Assembly (NCBI GenBank): GCA_933228895.1
Contig: OW121853.1
Coordinates: 8,128,494 to 8,192,493 of the forward strand
DNA length: 64,000 nucleotides
Reading direction: 5' to 3'
Source of the DNA: Platycnemis pennipes
Taxonomy: Eukaryota > Arthropoda > Insecta > Odonata > Platycnemididae
Part shown: positions 43,901-56,600 of the stretch, one piece after another
Position numbering within the stretch: position 1 is the stretch's first letter
How the letters are laid out: every line of letters starts with the position of its first letter
Position numbers and translations under genes: made by a program
The notes under the pieces: model-generated
What the model saw: the letters and a program-made list of their open reading frames with translations, nothing else
What the model was told of the DNA's origin: nothing
Databases searched by the model: none

Positions 43901-46900
43901 CAAGACTGTGAGGAGGTCCACTGGCATCTTTATTCTGCCAGTTTCCAGCCTGTGAGGGGGTTTTCTCTTTAGTTATGGTGGTCTGGAAGATGCAGCCATC
44001 GCGTTTGCCTTTGGAGTGAGCCAGGTGCCCATCTTTACAGGCATGGCTGCAAATGGAAGCCAGTTTTCCCTTATTTGGGCACTTTGTAAATGGTTCACTC
44101 TTCGAGTGGCAACACTTGTCCACCCTTCCCATCACTCTGCCCCACGTCCCATTTCTACTCCAGTGTGGTCACTTTAGTTTCTCTGAGCAGGGAATTGTAG
44201 GGGGGATGTCAAAGTTGGGTTGATTTGCAGAATGCTGCTCCCTGTCTTTTGAATGGCTAGGGAGGTTTTTACTCCATTTTCCAGGGTGCAAGTGATTGGA
44301 CAGTAGTCACCCTGTGTTTTTGGCAGATTGTTTCCAAGGGACAATTCTCGATCCTGTTTTGATCGCTTCTTTTAGGAGATGGTTTGTGGGCATGCCAACA
44401 TTTTTGACCACATTTATCTGCTTTTTATTTTTTTGCAGTTAATTCACTCATCTTCTATCCCTAGATTACCCTACTGATCTAAAAATGACCTTGACATTGT
44501 TCCCCTCTACATTTTTAGGTTTCTTTTGCTAGTTTTTTTAGGAGATACAAGTGTCCATGTATACTTATCTTCTAATATTTTCACCTAAGAGACTATTCTG
44601 TCCAATCATCTCAGGTAACGTGTAGGACTTTTTGCTCAAATGACATTTTTGAGGAACAGCAAATTAAATTTGTACATAATGGATCCAGTGATCTTTGAAG
44701 AATGGTCAGAAATGCTAAAACAAGGAAATATTCAGAAGCCTTGTCCTGTACACCAGTAACAAAAGTTGTGGTATTGAAACAACTCCTTGTACAGTTTTTG
44801 TTAAATCTGTAAAAAATTTTAAAGAGATGGTTTTTCCTTCATAATCTTTCCTTTTAATTTTTCCAAGTACTTCATCTCCATGAACCACTCCCTCCCACTT
44901 CTCTGATTTTAATAAGAAATGAGAAGATTTTCTTCAAATTACAAGTAATTTATCAACTAAATGTCGTTCATTAAAAATGGCATTCCACTTTCATGTTAAA
45001 TTCCAATCTTACTAACTAGAATCTTTCTATGTAACTCATTATTTTGGTATTCACATTATCCTAAAATGCAGGATTAAAATTCAATACTATGGACAGATGC
45101 CACTTTCAAATTTATAATATATCAATTTGTATCTCATTCAAACAGTTTATTTTGTTTGGGCTTAAAATTCTCGGCTATCAGAAATTTAAGTAGGTAAACA
45201 CAATATTGACTTTTCATTGGTTTTTATTCATTGCTTCCCAGTGATAATTTTGCTATTTTACTGGCCGCCCTCATCCTCTTTGCATTTTGTGGTTTGAAGC
45301 ATATTTAGGTTGGAATTTCAGTAGGTACTCATCGTAGCAACAGGGTTATAACTTGGTGGTGTAACGTGAAATGGCATGCTAGTGGCTGTCACTAGTATTC
45401 TCTCGGCTTCAGATGCTCTGTGCCCTTCCCCATTGGAGAGAAAGCCCCTTCCTCTGAGGGGGTGGGGGGATCTCCGTCCACCAGTGGCCATCCTGACCTT
45501 CCCCAATTAAGGCACGCTGGGAAGTCCTTTTAGGACGTTGTCTCTCTCCATGCACGGCCCTGCTGCCTTCGATGAGCCTCCCGGAATGGCATTGAGGCAG
45601 AGTCCCTCCCCCCCGACCAAAATGGAAAGGTTGTTGGCCCTCCTGCACCCCTCCCACCACACCCCACCTCGCTCTCTCTCCGGCACTTCCCTTTCTTCTT
45701 ATCATGCAGGCCATGGCCTTGAGCTGATGACCATCCTCCTCCTCCTCTGCTTTCGATTAGCATTTGCCTGGCCGTATGACAGGAGCATTTCAGGTTCCTC
45801 GTTTCTCATACTGATACACTCTCTTTAATTTGGTTGGGGGAACACCTGTGGTTAGAGCTGAAAGAACAGTAGTTACCAGACTCTAGACAGGATGAGTGCT
45901 CTGTCAGATTTGCTTTCAGGAGTTAGATTTTAGTCCTAGCTCTCTTAGCAATTAATGTCTCTTGTTGGTAAGGGCAACAGAAATAGATGAGCATTTCAGT
46001 TCTTTTGTTTGCCTTTAAGTTTTTCTTAAAAGTTAATGTGTAGTTGCAGTTGTTAATGTGTAGTTGCAGTTGTTAATGTGTCTGTTGCTGACCATGCATT
46101 TCCAAACAATACCACGCTAGTCGTAGAGGCTTTTAGTGCCTTATGCTGAGAATTCAGCTTTTGCTTATCTGCCGTAAAGAGCCTCAGGCCAAAATAATGG
46201 TGTGACATTGTTGAATAATTTTAGTAAGTAATGGGTGCTCAATTGATAGCCAAATGAAAGACATCATAGATTGAAATCTTCAGATTTAGGTCCCGAGTTT
46301 TTATTTTTTTAAGATTTTTTAATTTTTTCTAAAAATGCCTGTGGAGATTTTTGCGGTCATAATTAAAATTGTCAGCACTGACAAAATTTGTCTGAGTGTT
46401 CAGAAAGAGTAGTTGCCATGGTGAATAATTAATTAACTGGGTAAAGTTCGGAAGCTTGGTTGTTTATATTTTGTAATGTTTAATAAACATTTTAAAGGTG
46501 AAATGATAGTGAAGGCCAAAAATGCCTCCCAGAGTGGTTAAAATTTAATGCATTTCCATTTTTTTTGGTGCTAAAGACTTCAAGGAGTAGAAAGAAAGGG
46601 AATATCTGTGCTATGATAAATGGGAAATCATTTTATTATAATCAAGCCCTTGTTATTTTTCCGTGGGCTACCTCATTTCTTAATTGACATGCCAACCTTT
46701 CTATATGCATTCAAAGACACTTCAGAGTAGTAAATTTAGCATTGATTGCCCAATGTAGTACGAATTCCATTGAGTGCATTGCTGTTTCTTTTGATAATAA
46801 TTTCCTTGGGCTTAAATAAGGCTGGTGGGTGTAATTAGCATACTTTGGTTTCATGGGCCTTGTAGAGTCATTAACTCTATTATTCATGTAAAAATGGTTA

Positions 46901-49651
46901 GCATATTTTCATTCAGGCCAATTCAGGTTTTTTTTAGCATTTCGTTCCCCGATGCCAAGAATGTTGCCAGTACTCATAATGATCCTTGGTTGGAAAATGC
47001 CTTGTCATTTGATGGCATTGTCATGAGAGTTGCAATACGGCTGGGTAAAAGAACAAACCTTTTCCTAATATTTATATCAAGGGGTTTGTAACTATGTGTA
47101 AAAGTAATAGATTGTAGGGTATGTCCAATTTGACTCGTATTGGTTTGTAACACATTCTTTTTGAGTGCTGTGGGTGTCATCAAGGGTCGTCTTATCTCTT
47201 CTCAGTCAGCAAGTTGTGTCAAGTTTTGAATACTTTCCCAGTACCTACCTATCTTTTGGGCACTGACATCATGGTAAACGAACCAAATACATTTTGGGGA
47301 AAATACCCATAATCTTACCTGCAAGGAATTTCTCCACCCTGTGGCCTTAAAAAAAACTTAGTATTTTTATTTTAGTGTTTTAGTGTGTGGCCCATTTCAC
47401 ATAGTCAATTTTGAAGATTTAGTTTGTTGGGTGAGATGACATTTATGCTGCTAGTGTTAGGAATCATTTTTTAATGCTATATTAGCTCAATCAGGTTTAG
47501 TGCTGCTGATGCAGAGCACATGAAGTTTAGAATAGTTGACATTTTTTCTCTTACCCTGAAAAAACTGAGTGAGTTGTAATGAGGTTAAATTAGTAGTTTA
47601 AATGGTAGACTTTGGTAGAACAATAAAATAATCAAGTTGTATAGAGAAATTGTTTATTAAATTAAAACCACAATAATTCATTGTATCAGGCTGTGCTGAA
47701 AGGAATCAGCTCATTTCTGAACAATGCAAACAAGAAATGCAATAATTCTATGTTGTATGTAACCAAGTTTTTTGCACGAATGACTGGATGAATAACTGTG
47801 GAAATACCAAGTTATTCTTCATTTATTATGTACAAATGTTTTGCCTTGATTTAAAAGTGCGTGTTCCGAACTGAAGTTGGTGAACATGATGTAATCCTTT
47901 TTCTGTGGGCATCAATTGTTCGTCATCATTCATTCTTGACTGCTATCTCATTAGTCAAAACTTATAATTTATTTTGCGCCTCTCTTTCTTGATGGCAGCC
48001 ATGAAAAAAGTGCTCTAGAACATGGTCATGTAAGTGGCTGTTTACATTTGTTATGGTGTGTGATCAGAGAAATAACCCTTGGAACAATATTCCCTCAACG
48101 TAGAAAGAACAGGAACCCTGGGTTAATACACTCATGAAGTATAAATAATAATACTGTTCATTGATAGTTTTCATTAGAATTTTACAATCTAGTTCTGTGA
48201 AGATGATCTCACTGAATTATGGTCAGAGATTGCCCGTAGCCAACTGAGAAGAAATGTAGTCATTAATGAGAGAGGTCATTCAGTCGTCAACCTTACCAGT
48301 CTTCTTTTGATTCTAGTCCTGTCTTCTAACTGTAGGGGGTTAAGGAACAAAATGTAAGAAATGAGGCAATTAATTGTTTTAACATCATTATTATTATTAC
48401 ATTACATTTCATATATAAGGTCCCTTGGAGATCTCATCACTTTTCCATGAAGAAATCATTAAAGCATTCATGAAAGTTAGTTATAATTTAAATTTGAGTC
48501 TGTTGATTGTGGAAATGTGTGCTTAAGACCAATTTAGTCAATTTTGGATTGAAACGGAATTGAGTGGCAGTCTTTATCTGCAATATCATTTGTTTATATC
48601 TTTTGTTAAATATATCCTTTGGCATATCTTTTGTTTGATATGCTTGTTCATTTGGCCTTGATGAGCCCTCCTCTATTCATAGGTGTTGCTTTCCATGGAA
48701 CAAATTGAAAATTCATCCGAATCATATGTCGGCGTGCACAGGAAAATATTTGTTGTGATCATTTCTTAGAATGGGGTACTCATGGCAGCTTCTGTTTACG
48801 GGTTGAAATAGTTGAATGGATGATAGATGATGGTGATGATAGATAGATGGTGCACCAGAAAATACAAAACAAGTGTTGACAAGATGTGATCCATTTTTCA
48901 AAGTGGTAATTTATTGGAGTGGTTTGCCATCATCTGAGTGGACCGGGTTTCTTATTGAAGTTCTCTCTGTATTGGTGCAGCTGCTATGGTGGTGGTGGTG
49001 CATGAGTGGTGGGAGTTTCAGTGTGCAGTGCGTCTTGCATGCAATGTCTAGCCTTTGCGTGGAACTTATTACTTGTTGTTGTTTGATGGAAGGCCGTGGG
49101 ATGCATTTTAAGAGCACTTATCAATGATCTCCTCCTTCTCTGCTCCTTTCATTTGCCTTGAGCTGTTGATGTTGGAGCAAGTCCCAGATTTTCGTATAAA
49201 CTGCACCTCAAGTCTTAAAATAATAACATTTTAAAATATATGGACAGTAGTGATCTGATCTGATAGTTGATTTTTTTAATGCTAATCATGCATGGAAAAA
49301 AGAAAATGAATAAATTAGAAGTCAGGGTTAGCAAGCATTAAATTTGATAGTGTTCTCATTGTGAGCATTTGAAGAAAGTTCTTATTTATCCAAAGAGGCA
49401 TCCATTATGACTTGAAATGGCTCACATGTAAACTCTTTTTGGCAAAGTTGGCTTTAGTTGGTGATTTCAGACATAACTTAGTCAAATTGATTCACATTTG
49501 AGTGAAAACTGTAACTTAATTATTCCTCGGTGATTTCTGTGGAATATCAGAGTTGGAATTAAAAAATTACAGTTTTACATTCTGAAATTACTTCGTTTTT
49601 AGTACTCTTATTGGACCAAAATACTTAAGAGGTAGTTATTTTTTTCTTTTC
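40937..49651. other. Non-coding sequence, either SRF 3' intron or intergenic
   Basis: T-rich sequence with no long frame of recognisable family. It includes a (GT)n run at 42299-42315 and a 20-base unit (ttaatgtgtagttgcagttg) repeated about 2.4 times at 46033-46080. There are GATAGAT/GATGAT repeats at about 48822-48850. The C/T-rich frame at 45538-45828 mirrors frames on the other strand and is not convincing as an exon. Confidence 0.4.
46033..46080. repeat. Tandem repeat, 20-bp unit
   Basis: TTAATGTGTAGTTGCAGTTG is repeated about 2.4 times without mismatches. Confidence 0.9.
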
Positions 49652-49712
49652 CTTGAAAACTGTCAGGATTATACAGCATTAAATATGCTATATAATCCTT
49701 ACAGTTTTCAAG
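49652..49712 (+). repeat. 61-nt near-perfect hairpin (small-RNA precursor-like)
   Basis: The 28-base arms (49652-49679 and 49685-49712) pair at 26 positions around a 5-base loop TAAAT. Two mismatches fall at arm positions 13 and 23. The size is that of a pre-miRNA hairpin but the seed is not one I recognise; it could equally be a tiny foldback repeat. Confidence 0.4.
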
Positions 49713-51972
49713 CTTTTCAGTTTTCCTTTAGAGCAATTTTGATAGAAGTTGGGTTAATTGTTTATATGTCTGCTTTGTTCAGGCATTAATATTTTGTAAA
49801 AAGGTGTGTAATGTGGATTTTGTTTGGATTTTGTCTTAATATTTTGGTTTAGCATGTGTTTTTACTCACCAAATTTCCAGTCAAGTTTACTGTGGGGGAG
49901 ACATATCATTCGTTCTTCCTCACTTGCCAGTATTCCCCCGTTGTTGGGTTGCTGTCTTGCTGAAAGTAAAATCTGGAATTGATAAGAGCTGCTGTTGTCT
50001 CTGAGTTTGAGTTAATTTTTCTCATTTTTTAATGGAATAGTCTTTGATTTTATTGAGACAAAGTGCTTACATGAAGTGGTTTCAGTGTTAGAGAGTGGGC
50101 GAATCAACTTTAAGTGCCAGTAATAGTGCTATTTGCGACCATTTGGTGGTTATCAAAGTGCAAATGTTATCAACTTTTAGGAACCTTTCTTTTTAAGAGC
50201 ATTTTCCTTGCCAATAGCACATTTACTATGCATTAGTCTTTTATTTTTTTTGTGCCATTTGTCAAGTGTTAGTGAGATAGTTCATTTATCTACTGAAACG
50301 AGTTAGTTGGGTGGACTGCATAATTGGTTTTATTTGCGTTTTACGTTCTCTGATTTACATGACTTAAGCTTGTTTTAATTTAAAGTGAAACAGATCAGAG
50401 TAGAATTTGTAGGGCTATTGTAGTGACTTGGTGTATGTGTAAAGTCACATGTGCTGAAAAAACCAGTACAAAATTGTATTTCTTTGGCCAGCTAGTCTGA
50501 ATTGCAAAGCAAAAGAGGGATGTGGCAGATTTATCATGCTTGTGTTAGCATTTACAACTGTGGTCGTTATTTGAAATGTTCATCATTTAGGAAAGCATGA
50601 ATTAGATATTGTTCCTGAGACGATAGTTAAGAACTTGTGGGGCTCTTAATTTGATGGCTCACATATTTCATAGATGCTGCTTTGAGTTAGTTTCTACTCA
50701 TGAAATTCGGAATTGTTTGGTATTCTTTTTGATAAGTGAAAAAATTACTACTCTAGGTTATGAAGATAAATTATTTAAATTTCAGTTTTCGAGCTGAAGG
50801 ATAATACATGGATATTTACTTACCTATGCATATTACACCCCAGGCCATCTATATATCGAAGTTTTTGCTTGATTTTTTCCCATGAGGTTGAAATTCTCTT
50901 GTTGTTCTTTATTCGTTAATAATTGCTTGCCAGTTGATTCCTTGGCAGTGCCCTTCTCTCCGGAAATGGTCCCGCCATCCTATAAATGAAAATGTTTTTC
51001 AGTTTTCAAGTTCATGCTGCATTGGTATATTCATAGATTAAGAGATTTGTTTCTCTAAAATATCTCTCCCTGGTTTATCCTCTCAACACTAGACACCCAC
51101 AATGCTTGTAACAACATTATATGAGTTTTAATACAAAGGAGATATTGTCTCTCAGGATAATATTAGTGTAAATGAAATTGACATAAAACATAATATTTGC
51201 CGAATGTTAAAGGCATAATATGTATTTGCTAACTCATAAAGAATGCAAAAAATCATTGTTGATATTCTGATAGGGACTAAATTTTAAACTTATTTTTTTT
51301 TCTCTGGTTTTCAGTTAACAGAAAGAGAAATGTGAAATGTCTATTAACCAGACTTTTTGATATATTTTCTCATCTGCTTTGTTTTTTAATCTTGTACAAA
51401 ACATTTTAGTGTGGTTTTGATTTATATTCGTAGCATCATTGGGATAAAATGTAAATTCACCTACATCATCTGGCGTACTTACTACTGTGCACCAGAGGAA
51501 AAAGTAGATAGCATGGAACTACTACTAACTCATGTGACAGTCATAACACAAAATTTTATACTAAGGTTTTTAAGTGGTATTAGCAGTTTTCAGCTGATTT
51601 TCCATGCAAAGGCAGAGAAACCCCAACTTGATATTTTTGTGCAAGTTTAGTTGGCTGTTTGCCTATTTCCAATCTAACGTAACTTACTTAGATATACGAT
51701 GATAGTTAAGTCAAATATATCTATATATTGAGTTAAATGGTGTACTTAGGTGGTTGAACTTCTTAGTAGTGTTATTGCCCTATCTCAGTTCACTGGCGTA
51801 TTTCGTGGTTCAATTTGAATTGCTATTGCATTGTGTTTGTGCAGTAGAACTGTAGGGTGCGTGCCGGCCTGCCAACACTTTTCTCATGGGGGAGCAAGGG
51901 AATCTCAGGCAGGGGCCTAGGATACGGCGATTTGTCCGCCCGAGAGGTACTGCCGCAGTATGTACTCTCTAG
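49713..51972. other. Non-coding sequence
   Basis: AT-rich with no recognised gene or element. The frame at 51411-51650 has no known domain or splice support. Confidence 0.4.
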
Positions 51973-52341
51973 GGGCCATATTCAGAAAATGAACGACTCG
52001 CGTGTAATTCTTTACGTCCTAAAATTCTCGCTTTCAGTCGAATCGGTGCGCACAGTCACCCTGCGAATTTTGTATTACACCTTCGAAACAATCATATCGA
52101 GGAGAATTTTCAAACCCTTTTGAGCTCGTAATAGGGATTTTGTGACGTAAGCAAGTGAGACTGTAGTTGAGAGTCTGCATGTGGTCCAGCCATATTCAGA
52201 ATCTCACCTCAAGTTCCCAGCATCTCGCTGGGAAGTGATACCACCTCTGCCGGTAGAATTTTGCCTCCAATCTGACTCATTGCAGGGTTTTAAGACGTAA
52301 GCAGTAAAAGCGAGACTGTGTGTGGGACTAAAATACGGCCC
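51973..52341. repeat. Foldback MITE with GGGCCATATTCAG-type ends
   Basis: The left end GGCCATATTCAGAA and right end CTAAAATACGGCCC are imperfect inverted repeats. Inside, 'tttacgtcctaaaattctcg' faces 'gacgtaagcagtaaaagcga' in inverted orientation, and a second internal 'gccatattcagaa' lies at about 52191. It ends at the edge of the CpG-rich block. The family is unknown. Confidence 0.5.
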
Positions 52342-52349
52342 GAAGTAAC

Positions 52350-53115
52350 AATTCGCGCTCCCTCCCTGCCATCCTTGTGGCTGGATGCGCGGAACGTGCG
52401 CAGTTTCCGCGCCCCCGTCATTCATTTCAGTTCGCGCGGGGTTGCGCAGGCCGTCTGGAGTGTGTTTCGGGGGAGGAAGGAAGTGTGTGTGGGGGGGGGG
52501 GGGGAAGAGGCGGGTGACCACAGCCCTGGGGGTCGGTCGGTTACCGTTCCATTCTCCTCGGAAGTCGACGAACTCGCCGGTGGAGCGGGCGGAGCCCCTA
52601 ATGCACCCTTAATGGGTCGCAGGGGCCCTGGAGGGGGGCGCGCGGACCCCCGCGACCCCTCTCGGCTTCCGTCGCCGCGGAAACACGCCGTTGGCGCCTC
52701 CGCGGTGCCCCCCGCGACCCCCTGTCGCCCGTGGCGCGGCCCGGAAGCCACAGGTGGGCGGGGGAGGAGGGGGGAGGGGCTGCCTCCCCTCCCCTTGAGC
52801 GGAGAGAGAGAGAGGCCTTTTCGAGGCAATTATGTAAATGATGATGGCAAAGGCGATGTCGGCGGCCCCGTCTTTGGATGGACCCCGCTCGTCGGCACGA
52901 GTCCCGTGTCGGCCGGCGTCGTCTTTTGGGGCGCCTGCCCAGGGGGGGCAGGGAGGTGGGGGGGGGGGGGGGGTGCGTCGACGCCGCCGCCGCGGGGGAT
53001 CCTCGCTGCCGCCGTGTTGTGCGTCGGGGCGCTCAGGACGACATATCGCTCGTCTCGCCATGCCGCTCTCGAGTGTTTCTCCGAGTTTCGGGAGAAAAGG
53101 TGTCGTCTGATATGA
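52350..53115. promoter_or_regulatory. CpG-rich block 1 (possible promoter/CpG island)
   Basis: A sharp rise in G+C and in CpG compared with both flanks, with G-runs at about 52488-52504 and 52957-52971 and a GAGAGAGA tract at 52803-52814. Long open frames exist in several frames on both strands (for example 52318-53115), the signature of stop-codon depletion in GC-rich DNA rather than coding. The ORF products are low-complexity. It may mark the promoter of a transcript I cannot see. Confidence 0.4.
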
Positions 53116-53454
53116 CGTTGGTTTCGTTCTGGAACTGCGGGGGAACTTTTCCAGTCGCGTCGTTCATTTCTTCTTGTCGCCGACCTGGAATTTATCATTC
53201 GTATGATTAATTGGTATCGGGCGTCTCCTTGTGAAAATTAGTTATATTCATGATGATGAGTGAATCTTTGACGTGCTTCTACAGTTGCTCAAAATTGGTT
53301 GCAACCCCGATTATCGGTGTGTATGGGCCATAGGGATCATGTTGTACAATTTGCTCATGTATTAAATTAAGTGTAAAGATTGCACGCGTTGACATTTTAC
53401 CTCTGGAATGACCCGAAGGACTGCGTGCCCTTTTACTTGCACGTACCCTGACCT

Positions 53455-53484
53455 CTTATGTATGTATGTTTGTATGTATGTATG
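53455..53484. repeat. (TATG)n microsatellite
   Basis: Tandem TATG units with one TTTG interruption. Confidence 0.9.
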
Positions 53485-53642
53485 TCGGTCTGTGGTTTTG
53501 AATCACAATTCCAATGAGAGTATTTTGGTTTTTCTCTTGTAATTCAGGGGCTAAATGTCTGCTGGTGTTGTCCGTTTTATTTGTTCCTTTGTATTCCAGG
53601 TGTGTGGCAGAGGTGAGTGTCAATTCGATATTTTCTGTTACA

Positions 53643-53664
53643 ATATATATATATATATATATAT
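53643..53664. repeat. (AT)n microsatellite
   Basis: An uninterrupted AT dinucleotide run of about 11 units. Confidence 0.95.
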
Positions 53665-56600
53665 TTCATAGAAGGCTGAGGCCCTAGAATTTATGGACGA
53701 TAGGGTTCTCTTGATTTGTTGTTTTTTCTGTTTTTCGGAGTTCAGGAGGCGGTCTTGAAATCTGATTCCGGCAGCAGAATGGTGTCCGTTTGTGCGTCAA
53801 ATCGCCATTTGTTTGCCCGATTAAATTTGCTTTCTTGTCGCCTGCTCATCGTATTTTGCAGCGTCGACGTACTCAGAGGGTTATTCTCCTGTTGGAGTGC
53901 CATATGCTGTGCTGTATTGCGAGCTAAACGCCGCCGCACCGTAGTATTGACTCCTACACTAGTAGACGTGTTTTCTCCCCAGGTGGTCATTTCGTCGTTC
54001 GCTTTGGCGCTCTCCGGCCCCCCTATCGCAAATCGTCGTCCCAGGAGTTCGCCAAATCGTGATTCCTTGAAAGACGACACCACGCCGACAGACCCTTAGT
54101 GGCTTCGAGGGTGTGACGTCTGAAATTTGTTTTGTTCGGGAGATGTTGGTGGGTTGCTGGGGGAGCGTAGCGGGGGAATTGTTGGGTTGTTGATTGGTTT
54201 TGTGGGAGAGGAAGAATAAAGTAGAGTCTGATATGCAGCGTTTTCTTTGTTGAAATTAGTGTTCTCCCGTAATATTTGCCCGACGCTACAAGGAAGATGT
54301 GTGTCGCGCAGAGCCTGAAGGAACAGGGATACCGGGGAGTGACGGAGGCGGTCCTACGCGTCCAGACTCTTCCGCCTCTCCGTATGTATTTTCTTACGCC
54401 TTTGAAGTATGACGATTCTCAATAATTTCGACCTCGACGCGAGATGTCCATCCGGTTACGGTTTGCAGTTTTTCCGCGCCAATCGTATGCGATGGATCTG
54501 ATGCGGGGGAACGGGACTCATTCTGTAGACTCGTATACCGATATTTCGGGATCTCCATCCCGTCCATGAGTTTTTCAACGTGTTTAGTAAGCATTGATAA
54601 ACATAGTGCCAATCAGATATCGAGAAAGCAATGCTAGTTAGTATTCACTGCTTCCGCGCGAATTAGTATTTCATAGGTTTAACGGAGCTAGATATTTTTG
54701 CTTGCTGTTATTACTACTCCTAGACTCCTGATTATTTCGTATATTTTAATATTTTCTTGAAGCTGACTTTTTTGTGCTACACACGGAATTGTGGTGTACG
54801 TATTGTGAGATCTGTGAGAAGATCTGTTTTCCACCCGCCTATGCTTCTCATCACAGACATTTTTTTTCCATTTATGTATCCCTTCATTCAAACTCTGTTT
54901 TAATCAATCGTCGTAAGAAGGCTTGGGTGGTAATGCTTTTTCTGTACGTAATTGAGAACATCCTCGGGATCGAATCCTCCCTGATTAGAGTGTGTTCCTC
55001 AGTCACTGCGGAATTCCTCCTGGATGCTCAACTGTAATTGGAAGATTCACTTTAGAAATGTCTAGCCGTGCACACATGCGGCTGCTTCAGTCGTGCATCG
55101 CGGCGCTAGATTTTGTCGGGATTCCGCGATGCCGCGGATACATTCACCGAGACAATCTGGGATGGTTGCCCTGAAAATTTCATCCTCCGTATTCGAATCG
55201 TGGGCGCGCGAGTTCGCCCACTAGCGGCAGTTGCCCCCAGCTAGTTTCGAAACTAAAACGCACTTGTTCTCACATGGTATACTTTCCATGCAACACTTAC
55301 GAGTTTCATCTGCATGTAATTGTGGTATAAAAATTTAGGATCCCTGCTTTGAAAATGAACATGCTGATGCTCCTCCCTATTTCAAAACTTTCATTTCTGG
55401 GGTTGGTAATATTTTTTTCCTACGCTTACGTTTACGCCGCAGATTGCTCGACTCCCGCGGTCGAAGAAGGGTCCCGGGAATCCAAAATCCGTGGGGGTTG
55501 GCCCTGGACTATAAAAAATGACTATTCACTCGTAATCGGAGGTGACTAAAGGCGTCGCCGATGACGTGAATTCGCGTCCTGGTAGGTTCTTAATGAAACC
55601 GAAGATAATCCCATCATTTACGGACGCTTTCCTTTCGGTTCCTAATGTGTATTATGCCAATTAACTGCCAAGAATTCTATCAGTATGGGGCCTAAAATCC
55701 AGAGAAATGCCGAGATTATATAATCCTTGTTGGCGGCGCTGACAATTTCGTGGGTCAGAAAGTTCCCAAGTCTCAAACTTAGGTATTATACTTATTCACG
55801 ACTTATTTGCTCAGTTATAAGGAGTTACTTCAGATTGTTTTTGCGATGAAGGCCCTGGCTGCCACGTGAGCGAATTGCACCCCCCCCCCATCGCTTTCTG
55901 TTCACTTCATGCTCGAATATTGTGCACAATTTTTCCTCTTATGGTAATCACTAATTTTTATTTGCTCGATTCGGCCTTTTCTCGAAGTATTTCTCGTTAG
56001 GTTCTTGTTTTTCTGACTCCGCACGGATTTTTTTTGCCACTGAAATTGGTTTGAACTCGTAGCTCATAGCCTATATCATCCCTAATTGTTCTCCTAGTAA
56101 GCATACGGTGGTGGGTGATTTTGTGGGTTATTGCAGTAGGATATTTGTTTACAGTCGTAAATGGGTTCACGAAAATATGTATTTTCAATTACGTGAACAT
56201 TTATACATTATTTATGCTCTCCATATGAAAGAGGGAGTTGTAGTATTGTGTGCGCGTCGAGGAAGGTGTGTGTTGATACCCGTCACGCCTCCGTGTTATA
56301 GATCGCAATGGCCGAATCAAAGAATGAAAAGGTGATCATATATTTTGGAGAAAACGCCGAGTTTCAAATGTATGTGAAAATATAACAATATATCAAATAA
56401 ACGCTATATCCCATACACGTTGTTTTTTTCCACTGGACTTAATAGTGTCCCAAGCAATAAGAGTGGGGAGTTTCGATCGTAATCGAAACCAAGTTTTGAT
56501 CGTTTTTTAAGTTACGATATGGCATTAAGCTAATTGCTGTCAATATATTTTATTGATTATTTGTTCACGAGTCGCATATGCCTTCGCTTGCCACGCAGCC

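Noticed and set aside
43893..44135. 80-codon minus-strand Cys/Lys-rich frame
   Set aside because: It has no signal peptide, no regular cysteine pattern of a known peptide family and no transcription evidence.
45538..45828. Candidate extra SRF 3' exon
   Set aside because: The frame is Pro/Ser-rich, but both strands are open, the flanks lack a good acceptor and donor pair in the needed phase, and I recall no matching SRF block.
52318..53115. 265-codon plus-strand frame and its minus-strand partners (135-150 codons)
   Set aside because: Same reasoning: low-complexity products, long runs of Gly from G-tracts, no splice or domain evidence.
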